From Micropterix aruncella (taxonomy: Eukaryota; Arthropoda; Insecta; Lepidoptera; Micropterigidae): DNA of 64,000 nucleotides. A program made the position numbers and the translations under genes. Of this stretch, positions 24,601 to 30,585 are shown in pieces. Within the stretch, counting starts at the first letter, position 1. The number at the start of each line of letters is the position of its first letter. The notes below the pieces were generated by a model that worked only from the letters and a program-made list of their open reading frames with translations, searched no databases and was not told where the DNA came from. The stretch covers positions 6,597,326 through 6,661,325 of the forward strand of contig OX155973.1 in NCBI GenBank assembly GCA_944548615.1, given 5' to 3'.

Positions 24601-26224
24601 GAAACGTCGGGTGCTATAAAATTCATGCGGTAAATTCGTTTTTTATCTTGACTGTTTCCATATTAGATCGGAATAAAGTTTTATAAAAGCGATAGCAACA
24701 CACGTAATAAATATTTTTCTCTTCCAAAGCTGTAAATGTTAGTTGAAAATTGATGTTATGGATTGGATTCTGTAGTCTCTAAGGTTGTTTTGAAAATAAA
24801 ATTGAATATGAAAAATGTAAACTTGTTTCAGATTGGACCAATGGAGTTTAGTGTGTGTGATACACCGAAACATATCAATGATTATGGGGAAGTCTTTTTT
24901 TCTTCCCTACTGAAGAGGCAACGCGGGAGTACAACTCCGTCCATATGGAGTTTCACAAGTGAGTATATACCAGTATTGTTTCGGATCTGGGGATTTGTGG
25001 ATACAGATAATCTGAGGTTTAATCCATTGATATGGGTCTTTGAAAAAACACCTCGTCTCCTCCGCACCCCGTTGGTACAATATCCTACCTGTAACCTACT
25101 ACAACTCTCAGACGTACCATATCGGATCTTGTCAAGGCTGGTATACCAGCCTTGACAAGATCCTTGTTAGGTAATTTTATTTTCCTGGCCCACTAACCGA
25201 CAAGCAGGGAAAGTTTTATGAATGTGCATTTTTTTTTTTTGAGATGAAGACGGAATCATCTATTTTAAACCCTTTAAAGATATTTAGGACCATTTCCAGA
25301 TTGAAGCCTGTCTGTCATATTATGATGAAGTGTCATATTATGGTAGGTTCGATTCCCGTCGCTGAATTTTAATCGCAGCTCCTATTATATATTTGGGCCA
25401 GGTCTATGGTCTACGAAATTTTGCCAAATTTGAAAAACGGAGGTGGAACAGGGTACGGCGGAGCGACGTAGTATGGCAACCGTCACCTGAAATTGTGCAA
25501 CGGTTGAGCGTTAGGTTTGTTAGGTAGCCTTGATCAAATCGAGGCATCGATCAATGATTGGCTCATCGAGCTAAACAAAGAAAAATGTACCTCTCACTGT
25601 ATACGGAGACCGGTTTTACCAAAATGTTTTTTTTTAAAATTTGCAGGCGTGATTCGATTGGTGTTCCAGACGCAGGAGACGTTCCTCCGCAAGACGACTG
25701 GAACGACTCGGTCGCTCCGCTCGCCGACGCGTTTCTCCTCCAACGACCGCAAGGTCCGCTCCGCGCAACTCGCCCTCCGCCGCCAGAAGTGCTCCGTTCC
25801 CGACTTCCTCAACGCTGTGGTCAGCATCACGCCGGAGGTCATTTACTCCGAGGACACGCCCAAATTGGGCCCGGTACCCAAGTTCGAGATGGCCGACTAC
25901 GGCAGCGAATACGAGGACGAAGCGGAGGCGGAAGAGGAAGAGGCCGAGCGAGAAGAAGAAGAAGATGAAGAAGCAGAACACTATATCGTCAGGGCGGATG
26001 ATCCGGTCGGGACTGCGGCCATCGAGACGCACTCGTCCGAGCTACTCTTCGTCTGTTCGGTCTGCGAGAAGTCCGCCTGCAATACTCTGCTGAGACCGTG
26101 CATGCATTTCGTCATGTGTCAGGATTGTGCGATAAATATACTGTCCAAAAGTCAAAAATGCCCCAGTTGCGATACTTTAATTGAAGAAACTATTGTAGGA
26201 AAATTTGAGCCGCACTGCGAGTGA
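9614..26224 (+). CDS. FLYWCH zinc finger / MULE transposase-derived / RING finger protein, 8 exons, 624 aa
   Basis: Exons are 9614-9691, 10258-10484, 13061-13144, 14813-15173, 20394-20597, 20704-20919, 24832-24958 and 25647-26224. Every junction has AG/GT sites and matching phase, and the exons sum to 1875 nt with no stop. Residues ~35-95 resemble a FLYWCH zinc finger (CYSFGGHLFQIARR, then cysteines and AHNHGP). Residues ~102-432 resemble a MULE transposase core, with DKSFKKVP in place of DGTFK.P, then CDYDNSLRQAI, GCFYHYSQ and SIWSF. Residues ~514-543 are almost all Glu/Asp. Residues 569-608 form a C3HC4 RING. Known biology: FLYWCH and MULE domains co-occur in insect transposase-derived proteins, and RING domains recruit E2 ubiquitin-conjugating enzymes. 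Inference: a domesticated, probably nuclear, DNA-binding E3 ligase. TE-filled introns and the absence of flanking TIRs argue against a mobile copy. Confidence 0.85.
9732..9780. repeat. Perfect 22-bp-arm inverted repeat in intron 1
   Basis: Left arm 9732-9753 and right arm 9759-9780 are exact reverse complements around the 5-base loop ATGGA. The arms are strongly GC-rich, unlike the surrounding intron. Confidence 0.95.
9790..10055 (-). repeat. Head fragment of retroposon family R (minus)
   Basis: The order of motifs (GCCGCACGGTG, then GGACTCGAACC, GGGTGGGTGCTGAACC, GGCCGACCC) matches the head of the repeat at 40556-41213, diverged. It sits in gene 1 intron 1. Short ORFs here are chance frames. 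Confidence 0.55.
10258..10484 (+). CDS. Gene 1 exon 2: FLYWCH-type zinc finger
   Basis: Acceptor ATTTTAG, donor GTACAC. Starts in phase 0 with ATG and ends two bases into a codon. It carries a hydrophobic/aromatic strand pattern (CYSFGGHLFQI, GRIYLHC), a second cysteine in LKLCPARL and the AHNHGP histidine pair. This is the C..C..H-x-H arrangement of FLYWCH domains, with the usual YWxC written YLHC. Confidence 0.85.
10617..11040 (+). mobile_element. MITE with GTCAGCGCTGAC motifs, copy 2
   Basis: Left end TTGCATTGAGTCAGTTACTG and right end CTGACTCAATGTAAAAC form an imperfect terminal inverted repeat. Interior GTCAGCGCTGAC and GTCAGTGCTGAC motifs are shared with copy 1 at 7965-8205. Located in gene 1 intron 2. 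Confidence 0.7.
11046..11830 (-). mobile_element. CR1/L2-like LINE fragment (minus)
   Basis: Reading the minus strand reproduces, in order, the same sequence as the + strand LINE at 16020-16760, including CCTGGAAAAG, GCGAAGGGCAACTAAAATGC and the WNKLPFEVIS region. Frameshifts prevent a long ORF. It forms an inverted pair with the copy starting near 11880. Confidence 0.75.
11880..12885 (+). mobile_element. CR1/L2-like LINE fragment, split by an hAT relic
   Basis: The part to ~12260 matches the RT C-terminal region of the 16020-16760 copy. After the hAT relic (12285-12673) the LINE resumes (AATGATCTGC, then DMWNKLPFEVISAGVVNQF at ~12703-12759) and ends near 12866. Degenerate. Confidence 0.7.
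12285..12673 (-). mobile_element. hAT-type relic (minus)
   Basis: The right end, read on the minus strand, is CAGCGGTTCCCAAAATGTGG followed by GGTTGCGACCCACTGGTGGG. This is the same terminus as the complete hAT element at 39421-40100. The other end is missing. It interrupts the CR1-like LINE. Confidence 0.75.
13061..13144 (+). CDS. Gene 1 exon 3
   Basis: Acceptor TTAATTTTAG, donor GTATGT. Encodes NRLIHSLKHRVTTEQTKLRE and the following IYNEEAC, a helical linker between the zinc finger and the MULE core. It is in phase 2 at both ends. Too short to be found as an ORF, it is supported by exact phase fit with its neighbours. Confidence 0.8.
13304..13328. repeat. 25-bp TTAA-bounded near-palindrome
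   Basis: TTAACCCCTCG, then AGT, then CGCGAGGTTAA. It looks like two piggyBac-MITE-style termini joined with the interior lost. Confidence 0.5.
13385..14790 (+). repeat. High-copy retroposon family R, copy 1 (interrupted)
   Basis: GC-rich unit shared with 19668-20120, 40556-41213, 48560-48935, 59095-59378 and 61990-62640. Diagnostic blocks are GACTAACAGTCGG, GCGACTGCTCTTGAAACGAC, GGAGAGGACCGC, GACCTCGAACTCG and the 3' hairpin GACGGGTTCGCCCGT followed by TGTAGTTGACAAC. The 3' terminal block is tandemly duplicated (~13860-13948 and ~13960-14030), and the second copy is split by the element at 14031-14758. No conserved ORF, so it looks like a SINE-like non-autonomous retroposon. Confidence 0.75.
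14031..14758. mobile_element. TIR element with a CACAGTA hairpin array
   Basis: Ends are GCTGTCGTAAATGAAAACAC at left and the facing inverted copy at right (about 26 bp). Inside are repeated CACAGTAA...TTACTGTG inverted pairs, e.g. near 14290-14317, 14378-14398, 14521-14545 and 14718-14743. No coding frame. Inserted in the 3' end of retroposon R. Confidence 0.8.
14813..15173 (+). CDS. Gene 1 exon 4: N-terminal part of MULE-like core
   Basis: Encodes LGETELNIFP through YGDNIE. I used the acceptor TTCACAG at 14812 because it alone restores the reading frame from exon 3 (AA|G); using the upstream CAG would bring in a stop. Contains ILLDKSFKKVP, which aligns with the first catalytic-Asp motif of MULE transposases (DGTF..P). 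GC-rich compared with its introns. Donor GTAAGT, phase 0. Confidence 0.85.
15174..16019. other. Intron 4 of gene 1, proximal part
   Basis: No repeat could be identified with certainty. The ORF at 15569-15901 lacks recognisable motifs and is probably chance. Confidence 0.4.
16020..16760 (+). mobile_element. CR1/L2-like LINE, 5'-truncated
   Basis: A C-terminal reverse-transcriptase-region peptide is readable from about 16050 to 16664. It includes KMPVGLKNRNYEDRLKILGI, YKILTHNYD, NLRGHNKKLN and DMWNKLPFEVISAISVNQIK, typical of CR1/L2-group LINEs. The 3' end has an AAT-repeat tail (~16750-16764). Located in gene 1 intron 4. Confidence 0.8.
16761..18430. other. Intron 4: simple repeats and diverged interspersed repeats
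   Basis: (AAT)n near 16891-16911. The blocks at ~17240-17480 (ACCCGGCGTTGCCCG, CATGGCGATCGGTTGAGC, TTTCGGAGTCTATT) and ~17985-18070 (CAAATCGGTAAAGTAGTTTA) have the look of common insect interspersed repeats, but I cannot place them in a family from sequence alone. No exon is supported. Confidence 0.45.
18431..18744 (+). mobile_element. TTAA MITE, family A copy 1
   Basis: TTAA on both sides, ends CCCTTGGAGTAAATGGG and CATACTCAAGGGG. The 3' third holds two direct copies of ACCAGATYTGGTCGTATCAT. Same family at 18788-19100, 38570-38837, 47335-47647, 51341-51654 and 54199-54483. TTAA targets suggest piggyBac mobilisation. Confidence 0.85.
18788..19100 (-). mobile_element. TTAA MITE, family A copy 2 (inverted)
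   Basis: Reverse-oriented copy only 43 bp after copy 1, giving an inverted pair of ~310 bp arms. TTAA on both sides. Confidence 0.85.
19101..19546. other. Intron 4: poly-G containing repeat-like DNA
   Basis: A run of G at ~19265-19276 and GGGGCGGGAGGGGGG near 19303, flanked by two copies of CCCAAGTTGGCAACCCTTTTCGT (19367-19389 and 19446-19468), a direct repeat with ~79 bp period. No coding evidence. Confidence 0.45.
19547..20120 (+). repeat. Retroposon family R, copy 2 with inverted head
   Basis: The body from ~19668 to 20115 is in + orientation and ends in the GGGTTCGCCCGTTGTAGTTGAC block. The segment 19550-19660 (GGATTCGCACCCCATGCG through CATCATGGGCCCGT) is the head of the same family in the opposite orientation. 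This 5' inversion is typical of target-primed reverse transcription with twin priming. Confidence 0.75.
20394..20597 (+). CDS. Gene 1 exon 5: MULE-like core, second Asp motif
   Basis: Acceptor TTTTTTTACAG, donor GTATAT, phase 0 both ends. HMVMMALLDGETEALYARVL matches the MULE segment 'v..aLl..ete..Y..vf..L'. It is followed by CDYDNSLRQAI (second acidic motif) and RGCFYHYSQ, the C..H motif before the helical insert. Confidence 0.88.
20704..20919 (+). CDS. Gene 1 exon 6: MULE-like helical region
   Basis: Separated from exon 5 by a 106-bp intron ending ACCAG. Encodes NLLKKATELGLTPLLQ through DYFDDVWMQE, a helical region with the F..lm.yF...W pattern that follows the CxxH motif in MULE proteins. 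Donor GTAAAC, phase 0. Confidence 0.88.
20920..22336. other. Intron 6 proximal part
   Basis: AT-rich with (TTTA)n near 20985-21005 and TATTATTCTA-type low complexity around 21060-21190. The only recognisable element is the LINE fragment at 21690-21903. Confidence 0.5.
21690..21903 (+). mobile_element. LINE fragment (jockey-like)
   Basis: The frame reads IENQAG... then LENVQNQFLRFLHSKQYGYY, resembling the 'iE.VQ..FLRfl..k' segment C-terminal to the RT domain of insect LINEs. Degenerate and short. Confidence 0.5.
22337..22510 (+). CDS. Possible alternative terminal exon of gene 1
   Basis: After a pyrimidine-rich stretch and CCAGAG, an open frame in phase 0 (compatible with exon 6) runs 57 codons to a TAG. 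It begins SVTLTAPAERSRSGGAYLKS. It is markedly GC-rich and basic, unlike the adjacent intron. If used, it would yield a protein lacking the acidic linker and RING. The splice site (CCAGAG) is weak and there is no family match, so this is tentative. Confidence 0.25.
   Translation, partial: SVTLTAPAERSRSGGAYLKSKRVRRLRDGGSASEGTTSANDLTADTINALKYTRQNM
22545..22737 (-). mobile_element. RLE LINE 3' end fragment
   Basis: On the minus strand it reads the last codons plus the 3' UTR found at 34640-34832 and 59619-59810 (ATGTGGCAAGACAGCTGTCC, TGGGGGGTGAGCAGTGG, CCATGGCAGCTCCGTTTGTA), then a TTTA-rich tail. Only the 3' ~190 bp was inserted. Confidence 0.85.
22959..23227 (-). mobile_element. TTAA MITE, family B copy 2
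   Basis: Reverse-oriented copy of 4409-4642, flanked by TTAA on both sides. Ends are CCCTTCAGGCCTCGGCCCC and TTGGGGCTCTAGAAG. Confidence 0.8.
23380..24345 (+). mobile_element. CR1/L2-like LINE (diverged), split by a MITE
   Basis: The RT C-terminal region is visible as KVQRRAIKIPMGFKNVEYAE and RLRRLQLPTLKDRRIRGDLI followed by EAYKILNGCYN, with frameshifts. An (AAT)n tail begins near 24340. A MITE at 23662-23912 interrupts it. Confidence 0.75.
23662..23912. mobile_element. hAT-like MITE with poly-G/poly-C
   Basis: CAAGGGCGGTCC at the left and GGACCGCCCTTG at the right are perfect 12-bp inverted termini. Flanking LINE sequence (TAAGATGAGGATCTCTTA) is repeated on both sides, so the insertion was accompanied by a duplication of about 20 bp. 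Confidence 0.75.
24359..24649. mobile_element. MITE with ~50-bp terminal inverted repeats
   Basis: AAGATAAAAAACGAATTTAC at left and the inverted copy ending TTTTTTATCTT at right. The inverted match continues through TAGCACCCG and TTTCGGCGAC with few mismatches. Located in gene 1 intron 6. Confidence 0.85.
24832..24958 (+). CDS. Gene 1 exon 7: end of MULE-like core
   Basis: Acceptor TTGTTTCAG, donor GTGAGT. Enters in phase 0 and leaves one base into a codon that exon 8 completes. IGPMEFSVCDTPKHIND, then GEVFFSSLLKR and TPSIWSF, aligns with the MULE-family 'F.v.....RTNN..ESfh..l.......iW.F' segment. RTNN is replaced by KHIND. This exon ties the MULE exons to the RING exon. Confidence 0.85.
25124..25163. 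repeat. Perfect 40-bp palindrome in intron 7
   Basis: Arms 25124-25143 and 25144-25163 are exact reverse complements with no spacer, centred on GGTATACC. Confidence 0.95.
25647..26224 (+). CDS. Gene 1 exon 8: MULE C-terminal tail, acidic linker, RING finger
   Basis: Acceptor AAAATTTGCAG; the open frame upstream of it (from 25517) is intronic. Residues 434-490 (VIRLVFQTQETFLR, then SSNDRKVRSAQ and CSVPDFLNAV) resemble the C-terminal tail of FLYWCH-MULE proteins. Residues 514-543 are an almost pure Glu/Asp run. The RING uses C569, C572, C584, H586, C590, C593, C604 and C607 in the order C-x2-C-x11-C-x-H-x3-C-x2-C-x10-C-x2-C, so all eight ligands are present. The compact spacing resembles RING domains of IAP/MDM2-like proteins. 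Stop TGA at 26222-26224. Confidence 0.92.
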
Positions 26225-26379
26225 CCCATCTATTCCGCCGCAAAACGGGAACAGGAGAACAGTCGGTTACCCTCATAAAGGACCATTGCGCTTCCCCCGC
26301 GACGAGCAGGACTCAACCTACAGTTCTCTCAACCGATCTACTATCCCGAGAGTCTATAGATAAACACACACACTTACAC

Positions 26380-26551
26380 ACATGCCTATAACATGTGCGT
26401 ATGTGTGCGTCTTGTTATTGCATTCGATTGGCAGAATCGATATGCAATTCCGTTCATTTTATCCTAACAGAAAGTGATGACCCAGCTAGGAATTGAACCC
26501 GGAACTTTACAATGTAAGATCAGGCGACCTAACCATTATGCCACCTGGCCA
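26380..26551 (-). mobile_element. tRNA-derived SINE in the gene 1 3' UTR
   Basis: Minus strand 26551-26474 reads like a tRNA: A box TGGCATAATGGTTAGG and B box GGGTTCAATTCC at normal spacing, with poor acceptor pairing and a self-complementary anticodon arm. The body continues through GTCTTGTTATTGCATTCGAT, which recurs at 51815-51850. A CA-rich stretch lies beyond. Confidence 0.7.
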
Positions 26552-26845
26552 GAATGTCAAAATATATTAATTTAAAAAAAATGGTATAAAAATGTTTCAT
26601 TATCTCCCTTTCGAGTGTTTTTTATTACTGAATTGACTGACATAACGTGTTTTGTTTAAATATTCATTTTTAAAAATACAAAAATGGGTAATTTCATAAC
26701 GCCTTGCGAAGTTTGTTGTAACACTTTTGTAACATATACCAGACGAAAGCTTATCACAAGTGTAACAATTTAATTCTATCGCACCTAAGCTGAAATATGT
26801 AGGTGAAGAGAGTAACAGCGTTGAATATTTTATTACACATTTTTT

Positions 26846-26851
26846 AATAAA
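26846..26851 (+). terminator. Candidate polyadenylation signal of gene 1
   Basis: AATAAA about 620 bp after the stop codon and before the Harbinger element. Position is plausible; use is not shown. Confidence 0.4.
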
Positions 26852-27184
26852 ATGCCTTATCTAGTTGGTTTCATTTAATGATACCTCTAGATATCTAGTT
26901 GGTTTCTTAAAATGATACATCAGCAAAAACTTTTTTACAGGTGATCATTTTTATTCATAAAACGTTTTCTAAAGGTGCGATTCCACCAAAATAGTGTGCA
27001 GCACATTTGCTTGCACACATTTTGTGCAAAACTCCAACAGTGCAGGTACTAAGCTGGTGTCGCATTTGGCTTCCGTCTCCACTGGTAAGGCTGTGCGTAA
27101 CTTTTGTAAGCGCACAGTTCAGCACACTTGTGCGCGAACATGTTCACTGAGCAGAGTTTCTGCCGAGACAGTTCAGTAGTTAAT

Positions 27185-28506
27185 ATGAACGGGCAGGAAA
27201 AAGTAGTGCTTTGTGCTGCAGCATGTGTTTTACTATGTAGTCTCCTTAAAAAGAAACGAAGGAAGAAACCGCAATGTTGGGTGAGGCCGTTATTACAGCG
27301 ACGGAATGAAGAAACGAATAAATTTCTAGAAGAAATAAAAATAGATCCATTGAGTGGATTTAAAAACTTCACACGTATATCTTGCGAAGATTTTGAGTTG
27401 CTGGTTAATGTAACTAGTCCTTTTATTGCTAAGCAAGATACCAACTACAGAAAATGTGTCCCTGTTTCAATAAGGCTTGCAATCACCTTAAGATATCTTG
27501 CTACTGGAGATTCTTTTGCAAGTTTAATGTTCTTATTTAAAGTTTCAAAAGAGCTTATTGCTCGGATTGTACCTGAGACTTGTAAGGCGTTGATAAGCGT
27601 GTTGAAAGAAAATATTAAGGTAAGAAAATAAAAATAATATACCATTTTATTTTAGTCACTTTTATTGCATTACATTTCATGCCAAGATATTGTTTCGCCA
27701 TCATTCTGACGTAAAAGATCTGAATAATCATTATCGCGGACCTGAAAACTTGAAGCCGGTCCTTGACTCTGACAATTTGACGAATCTGAATACGGTGAAG
27801 GCATTGGAGTTGTAACATATTTTCCAGTACCAATAATAGCGTCATACAATAAATTATCTATATCCCTTTGTACTAAAATCTTGGTTCGCTCATCTCTAAT
27901 TTTCCTTAATTTCGTTGCGACGGCTGCAGCAAAAATGTCTTCGTCATCAGGTTTTTTTGCTTCCATCTGCTTGTTTACGTTATTCATAATGGACAAAGCT
28001 TGGGCGATTCTCGGGTCTTCATCGACAATACGGCGTTTAAGCGAGTTCTTCGGAGCCTTAAACTTTTCGACTGGCCTTTCATGAAGAGACTCTTGATCTT
28101 CATTTACTGTGTCATTCTGGATAATAATATCTTGTGATACCTGAAATAGTAATAAAATTTCCTTTTTCAGATGCCTAACACTTTAGAAGAATGGATGATC
28201 TTAGAGCGCCAATTTGACCATCTTTGGAATTTCCCTCATTGCATTGGGGCTATGGATGGCAACCACGTTGTTATCTATGCTAATCTTCAGCAAGGAAAAT
28301 TAAATTTGCCTGAACCTTACCCGTTACCCGGAAGGAACAAACCAATTCCACATGTCATTGTGGCAGATGATGCTTTTGCGTTAGATATAAATTTAATGAA
28401 ACCATATCCCGGTCAACATGACAAAAGATCAAAAGAGAGAATATTTAATTATCGGTTGAGCAGAGCGAGACGTATTGTGGAAAACGTATTCGGCATTATG
28501 TCGTAA
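27185..28506 (+). pseudogene. Harbinger transposase, core deleted
   Basis: Two exons, 27185-27619 and 28171-28506, with GTAAGA donor, TTTTTCAG acceptor and matching phase 0. The N-terminal half has FKNFTRISCEDFELLVN and SIRLAITLRYLATGDSF. Exon 2 has FPHCIGAMDGNHVVI (first catalytic Asp), then jumps directly to LNLPEPYPLPGRN and VIVADDAFAL. The segment with the second catalytic Asp (the usual G..SD.G.F region) is missing, so an in-frame internal deletion is inferred. The RRIVENVFGIM motif with the catalytic Glu is followed at once by a stop, removing the usual C-terminus. It cannot encode a working transposase. Confidence 0.88.
27670..28142 (-). CDS. MADF-type accessory protein of the Harbinger element, 3' exon
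   Basis: Reads antisense inside the transposase intron. It encodes a lysine-rich segment and the C-terminal part (IMNNVNKQMEAKKPDDEDIF through NDGETISWHEM). A splice acceptor is likely just downstream of 28142 on the minus strand (ATTTCAG read at 28146-28140). It joins the MADF exon at 28577-28942, but exact junctions are not certain. Confidence 0.65.
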
Positions 28507-28576
28507 AAAGTATAGGTATCTGGCGTAAATAGTATAGGTATCTAAGTAATAATATTAGAGGTAAGAAAATAAACAT

Positions 28577-28942
28577 TTAAAACGTACCTACCTGTTCATT
28601 TATTTCGTCGTGTAAGTTCAAGCTGACGTTCGGCTCATCCCTTCCATGAAAGAAATTCAAATATGCATAAGCAAACCATTTCGGCTTATATATATCTAAA
28701 ATCCCAGAACCTGAAGATTTTGAGTCCGCGATTTTCTTCTTTTCTCTTCGGTATTGAGCCAAAATAATCTTCCATTTTCTCATTACCTCAGTCGAGTCAC
28801 AATTGAAACTTTGCGCCAACTCTTGAGTGGCGTCGTGTTTTTTGTTTTTATTTTTATAATCACTGTGACTAGAATCCCATAATACAGGATAAGTTTCAAT
28901 AGCTTGAATAAAATTAATAATTTTATCATTCGTCCAATCCAT
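28577..28942 (-). CDS. MADF/Myb-like DNA-binding protein of the Harbinger element, 5' exon
   Basis: Starts MDWTNDKIINFIQAIETYPV, followed by LWDSSHSDYKNKNKKHDATQ, and includes MRKWKIILAQYRRE. This is the three-helix MADF fold that pairs with Harbinger transposases to bind the element ends and import the transposase. The coding frame is open. The likely donor lies near 28588-28595 (GGTAGGTAC on the minus strand), so the last ORF codons may be intronic. Confidence 0.8.
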   Translation of the reverse strand: MDWTNDKIINFIQAIETYPVLWDSSHSDYKNKNKKHDATQELAQSFNCDSTEVMRKWKIILAQYRREKKKIADSKSSGSGILDIYKPKWFAYAYLNFFHGRDEPNVSLNLHDEINEQVGTF

Positions 28943-29227
28943 ATTTAGCTTGGTTAATTAACAATGTACGCGCACAAATCAATGTTTTCACTCCGGTAGC
29001 GGAAGCAAGACTGAGTTCGCGCACAACAGGTTTGTCGACGCGACGCGAGTCCACTGCCTGCATGTGTGCGCGCACAAAAGTATACAGATGTGCGCGAACA
29101 TTTCTAGAATGTTCGCGCACAATTTGTTATTGTTTGCTTTAGTGAGTCGACCAGAATAAACATTTGTGTCGCACACTGTGCATTGCAGTGCCGCACAGTT
29201 CTGCACACTGGTGGAATCCCATCTTAA

Positions 29228-29790
29228 GAATTACATTTAAATTCAACAAACAATTGTAAGTTCTCAAGTCAGATATCAAGAAATCTTAACGCATACTGAT
29301 ATTGGGAATACCAATCTTCTTCAACATCTTAGTTATAAAGGTGCGAGTTTTTATCAAAATGATATACGTATTTCCAGTTCATGTATGGCTTTGACAAAAT
29401 CTGTCATGGTAATTTCACATTGGCAATTTTATAATAATTAGTTCCTAGACTATAGAAGACAAATTACTTGTATAAGAGTCGACTTGTAAGGTATCTCTTT
29501 ATTATTTTCTCCTAATATGTCTGTGTATTAACAACATCTTCGCTAATATCTTTAAAACAACTCACATGACACATAATCAAGTATTATCTATGAATGACGT
29601 ATCACATGGAAAACTTACATTTTCCGCCTGCTAAGAAAAGGTTTTTATATCGTTGTCTAGAAATTTCTTTTCACTGGTGTCTTTGGCTCCGACAGAAGTA
29701 CATGAAACCAAAAGAAACTCATTTTTGAAAATAAACCTGATGTATCACTACGAGAAAACGGTCCTCAATTATAGGAAATACGTGGAAAAA
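29228..29790. other. Intergenic DNA, nothing recognised
   Basis: AT-rich, with no coding or terminal-repeat signal that I can support. Confidence 0.4.
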
Positions 29791-30370
29791 TTTAATTATT
29801 CGATATAACCACTATCACGTTTTACAACTTGCTCAAGCCTTGACTGGAACCGACCGCATGCTCGTCTTACCTCTTCCATGTTCATGTTGGTCATCACCTC
29901 AGTAATGGTGGCCTTCAGTGCGTCCTTGGTGTTGTGATATTTTGCATTTATCTTAAACTCAACTATGCCCCAAAAGCAATAGTCAAGAGGATTGCAGTCT
30001 AGGCTAGACGGTGGCCACAAGTCGGGTGACCAGGGGAGTAGGGCATATTACCATGAAGCAATGCGTGGGCTTTCCTCGACTTGTGGGCTGGCTGGAAGAC
30101 ATAGTCTCTTCCAGCGGCCACATCATTCTAGGACTTCACTGCCGTCTCCAAGACCTGGATGTACCCATCAGCGTTGATTTTGAGGTGTTAATCAACGAAA
30201 TGACGTGTCATAACATCCCTTTCGCTGCTTATGTCCCCAAGGACCATTACCCCTGCTGGTGTACATGACGGTAGGCACTTCTGAAGCATCTTGACATAGC
30301 CACTCGACTCGAAACTCCGCTCGAAATTCATAAACTTTTTTTTTGTACCCAACCAAACCAATCAATTAGC
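29791..30370 (-). mobile_element. mariner-family transposase relic
   Basis: The minus frame 30020-29796 gives MWPPSSLDCNPLDYCFWGIV, matching the mariner 'WPP.SPDLNPLDY..WG' block with its catalytic Asp, then KATITEVMTNMN and RRACGRFQSRLEQV. Upstream minus sequence to ~30300 reads PAGVMVLGDISSERDVM and LKINADGYIQVLETAV with stops and frameshifts. A dead copy of the C-terminal half. Confidence 0.85.
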
Positions 30371-30585
30371 TCCTTTCGCGATTTTCCCGTGCAAAGGGAC
30401 TCCAGAATCGCCGCTCTGTTGTCTAGTTCTCGGCTCATTTTCTTGCAAGTTGGAACTTGGAACTTGTCTCGTGACGATATGAACTAGGTTTGAGATAGGC
30501 TATTCGCAGGTTTATTAAGACCGACCGCTAGAGGGCACTTCATAAACCAATTCCGGATATACCTTGATGGCCCTGTACAAGGTAT

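Larger units (their letters stand above)
26973..29224. mobile_element. PIF/Harbinger element, internally deleted
   Basis: Ends AGGTGCGATTCCACC and GGTGGAATCCCATCT match as inverted repeats at 13 of 15 positions. TAA flanks both sides (26970-26972 and 29225-29227), the 3-bp target duplication of this superfamily. It carries the two characteristic genes in convergent orientation: a Harbinger transposase on + and a MADF/Myb-like accessory protein on -. Confidence 0.92.

Noticed and set aside
25517..25646. N-terminal extension of the RING exon from the ATG at 25517
   Set aside because: The splice acceptor at 25646 and phase match to exon 7 show the upstream open frame is intronic.
26474..26551. 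tRNA-like sequence on the minus strand as a tRNA gene
   Set aside because: Boxes A and B are good, but acceptor pairing is poor, the anticodon arm is a palindrome and the flanking body recurs elsewhere, so it is a SINE head.
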